A stretch of 7,527 bases of DNA from Lachnospiraceae bacterium. Its GTDB lineage: Bacteria; Bacillota_A; Clostridia; Lachnospirales; Lachnospiraceae. Made by a program: the position numbers and the translations under genes. The stretch covers positions 1 through 7,527 of the forward strand of contig VSOD01000207.1 in NCBI GenBank assembly GCA_009774655.1, written 5' to 3'. Under the pieces are notes generated by a model. That model saw nothing but the letters and a program-made list of their open reading frames with translations. It was not told the origin of the DNA and did no database searches. Below, piece after piece: positions 6,140-7,527 of the stretch (its first letter is position 1; every line of letters begins with the position of its first letter).

Positions 6140-7327
6140 ATGGCTAAGGCTAAGTTTGAAAGAAACAAACCACATTGTAATATCGGCACCATTGGTCACG
6201 TTGACCATGGTAAGACGACATTGACAGCAGCGATCACAAAAGTACTTTCCGAGAGAGTTGCAGGTAACACTGCTACAGATTTCGAGAACATCGATAAGGC
6301 TCCGGAAGAGAGAGAAAGAGGTATCACAATCTCTACAGCTCACGTTGAGTACGAGACAGATAAGAGACATTACGCACACGTTGACTGCCCTGGACATGCT
6401 GACTACGTTAAGAACATGATCACAGGTGCTGCTCAGATGGACGGCGCTATCCTTGTTGTAGCTGCTACAGACGGTGTTATGGCTCAGACCAAAGAGCACA
6501 TCCTTCTGTCCCGTCAGGTAGGCGTTCCTTATATCGTAGTATTCATGAACAAGTGCGATATGGTAGACGATCCTGAGCTGCTTGAGCTGGTTGAGATGGA
6601 GATCACAGAGCAGTTGGAAGAGTATGAGTTCACAGATTGCCCGATCGTTAAAGGTTCTGCACTGAAAGCTCTGGAAGATCCCAGCAGCGAGTGGGGCGAC
6701 AAGATCATGGAGCTGATGAGCACAGTTGATGAGTATATTCCGGATCCTCAGCGTGACACAGATAAGCCTTTCCTTATGCCTATCGAGGATGTATTCTCTA
6801 TCACAGGCCGTGGTACCGTTGCTACAGGTAGAGTTGAGCGTGGTACACTGCACATGTCTGATGATGTTGAGATCATCGGTGTTAAGGAAGAGACACAGAA
6901 GTCTGTTGTAACAGGTATCGAGATGTTCCGTAAGCTGCTGGATGAGGCACAGGCTGGTGATAACATCGGTGTTCTGCTTCGTGGTATCCAGAGAACAGAT
7001 ATCGAAAGAGGACAGGTTCTTGCTAAACCCGGTTCTGTAACCTGCCACAGAAAATTTACGGCTCAGGTTTACGTATTGACGAAAGACGAGGGTGGTCGTC
7101 ATACTCCTTTTTTCAATAACTACAGACCGCAGTTCTATTTCAGAACAACTGATATCACAGGTGTATGTAACCTTCCTGAAGGCACAGAGATGTGCATGCC
7201 TGGTGATAACGTAGAGATGAGCATTGAGCTGATCCATCCGATTGCTATGGAGCAGGGTCTTACGTTTGCTATCCGTGAGGGTGGTCGTACAGTAGGTTCT
7301 GGCCGTGTGGCTACGATTATTGAGTAA
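6140..7327 (+). CDS. tuf: translation elongation factor Tu
   Basis: EF-Tu is the GTPase that carries aminoacyl-tRNA to the ribosomal A site. The 395-residue product (E. coli 394) starts MAKAKFERNKPHCNIGT. Motifs: P-loop GHVDHGKT at 19-26; switch I RGITIS at 60-65, with Thr63; DCPGHADY at 82-89, with catalytic His86; NKCD at 137-140; GSAL at 172-175. The beta-barrel domains 2 and 3 follow, including RGTVATGRVERG and the C-terminal EGGRTVGSGRVATIIE. Nothing is missing or broken. The gene uses no TTA, CTA or TCA codons, a sign of strong codon selection that also leaves a full-length open frame on the opposite strand. It is last in the operon, 191 nt after fusA, with its own promoter, and a strong terminator follows 44 nt after the stop. 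Whether the genome has a second tuf cannot be told from here. Confidence 0.99.
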   Translation: MAKAKFERNKPHCNIGTIGHVDHGKTTLTAAITKVLSERVAGNTATDFENIDKAPEERERGITISTAHVEYETDKRHYAHVDCPGHADYVKNMITGAAQMDGAILVVAATDGVMAQTKEHILLSRQVGVPYIVVFMNKCDMVDDPELLELVEMEITEQLEEYEFTDCPIVKGSALKALEDPSSEWGDKIMELMSTVDEYIPDPQRDTDKPFLMPIEDVFSITGRGTVATGRVERGTLHMSDDVEIIGVKEETQKSVVTGIEMFRKLLDEAQAGDNIGVLLRGIQRTDIERGQVLAKPGSVTCHRKFTAQVYVLTKDEGGRHTPFFNNYRPQFYFRTTDITGVCNLPEGTEMCMPGDNVEMSIELIHPIAMEQGLTFAIREGGRTVGSGRVATIIE

Positions 7328-7330
7328 AGA

Positions 7331-7346
7331 GAATTCTTGCGAATTC
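7331..7346 (+). repeat. paired GAATTC palindromes after tuf
   Basis: GAATTC occurs at 7331-7336 and 7341-7346 around TTGC, so the segment is both a direct and an inverted repeat and could form a 6-bp hairpin with a 4-nt loop. It has no T-run and its function is unknown. It lies 3 nt after the tuf stop. Confidence 0.4.
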
Positions 7347-7371
7347 ATTAGTAAAATAGCTAGATTTTATG

Positions 7372-7402
7372 GGGCTTTCCGAGAAATCGGGAAGCCCTTT
7401 TT
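7372..7402 (+). terminator. strong intrinsic terminator of tuf / str operon
   Basis: Arms 7372-7382 and 7387-7397 form an 11-bp stem with one G-U pair (7378 with 7391) and a GAAA tetraloop. Five Ts at 7398-7402 follow directly. It is GC-rich at the base (GGGC with GCCC). It ends the operon 44 nt after the tuf stop and marks the boundary with whatever lies downstream. Confidence 0.95.
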
Positions 7403-7527
7403 GAAACTTTGCAACAGTGAAAATGTGTAAAACGGTGCCTAAACGGTGCCATAAGCGAATTATTAGCTTTGACAAAAGGCGATATAAGTATTGAAATGGA
7501 AACACGACGCTCTAACTCCAGTAAGAA
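7403..7527. other. unassigned flank after the str operon
   Basis: I see no supported gene here. The + strand is open from 7421 (after TGA at 7418-7420) to the window edge. The only start candidates in that frame are a TTG at 7469 and an ATG at 7496, both without a Shine-Dalgarno. The translated string (ending METRRSNSSK) is not one I recognise. It could be the edge of a gene, a decayed fragment or plain intergenic DNA. The S10 operon (rpsJ), which often follows tuf in Firmicutes, does not begin here. Confidence 0.4.
7430..7450 (+). repeat. tandem 10-mer repeat
   Basis: AAACGGTGCC occurs at 7430-7439 and again at 7441-7450, separated by one T (period 11). It lies in unassigned sequence between the tuf terminator and the window end. 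Its origin and function are not recognisable. Confidence 0.6.

Noticed and set aside
6134..7348. 404-residue open frame antisense to all of tuf
   Set aside because: tuf uses no TTA, CTA or TCA codons, so its aligned reverse strand stays open by codon bias alone. The frame starts inside the downstream spacer with no ribosome binding site.
7469..7497. TTGACA at 7469-7474 as a -35 box of a downstream promoter
   Set aside because: No -10-like hexamer occurs at 16-18 bp spacing; the nearest TATAAG (7483-7488) is only 8 bp away.

Overview
The window is a conserved housekeeping locus: the 3' two thirds of rpoC (RNA polymerase beta' subunit) followed by a complete str operon, rpsL (S12), rpsG (S7), fusA (EF-G) and tuf (EF-Tu), all on the + strand. 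Several traits point to a Clostridia-class Firmicute, most likely a Lachnospiraceae member. Beta' lacks the large trigger-loop insertion of Proteobacteria. S12 has the longer Gram-positive form (139 residues). The Shine-Dalgarno sequences are strong AGGAGG types with 8-9 nt spacing, GTG and TTG starts are used, and the EF-Tu and EF-G sequences read like those of gut Lachnospiraceae. The family assignment is recognition from memory, not a database result.

Layout: 1-2562 is rpoC, entered mid-gene just upstream of the NADFDGDQ active site and ending in a very acidic tail. 2563-2714 is a dense control region: a consensus promoter (TTGACA, 17 bp, TATACT) lies inside a 16-bp inverted repeat followed by seven Ts, so the same bases can terminate rpoC transcripts and start str transcripts. 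2715-3134 is rpsL. 3135-3315 is a 181-nt intercistronic stretch with one GC-rich hairpin. 3316-3786 is rpsG (GTG start). 3831-5948 is fusA (TTG start). 5949-6139 is an AT-rich gap that carries a second, diverged copy of the fusA 3' end and then a good promoter for tuf. 6140-7327 is tuf, closed by a strong intrinsic terminator at 7372-7402. The last 125 bases hold no gene I can support, only a tandem 10-mer repeat and an open frame without a convincing start.

Together the genes make the catalytic half of the transcription machine and four components of the translating ribosome: the decoding-site protein S12, the small-subunit head assembly protein S7, and the two GTPases that deliver tRNA and drive translocation. 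Transcription likely runs from the promoter before rpsL through fusA and into tuf, with tuf boosted by its own promoter.

I found no undescribed multi-gene system here. The signals worth a second look are non-coding: the promoter nested in a terminator-like hairpin, the repeated hairpin that duplicates the end of fusA, the start-codon choices, and the unexplained sequence after the tuf terminator.
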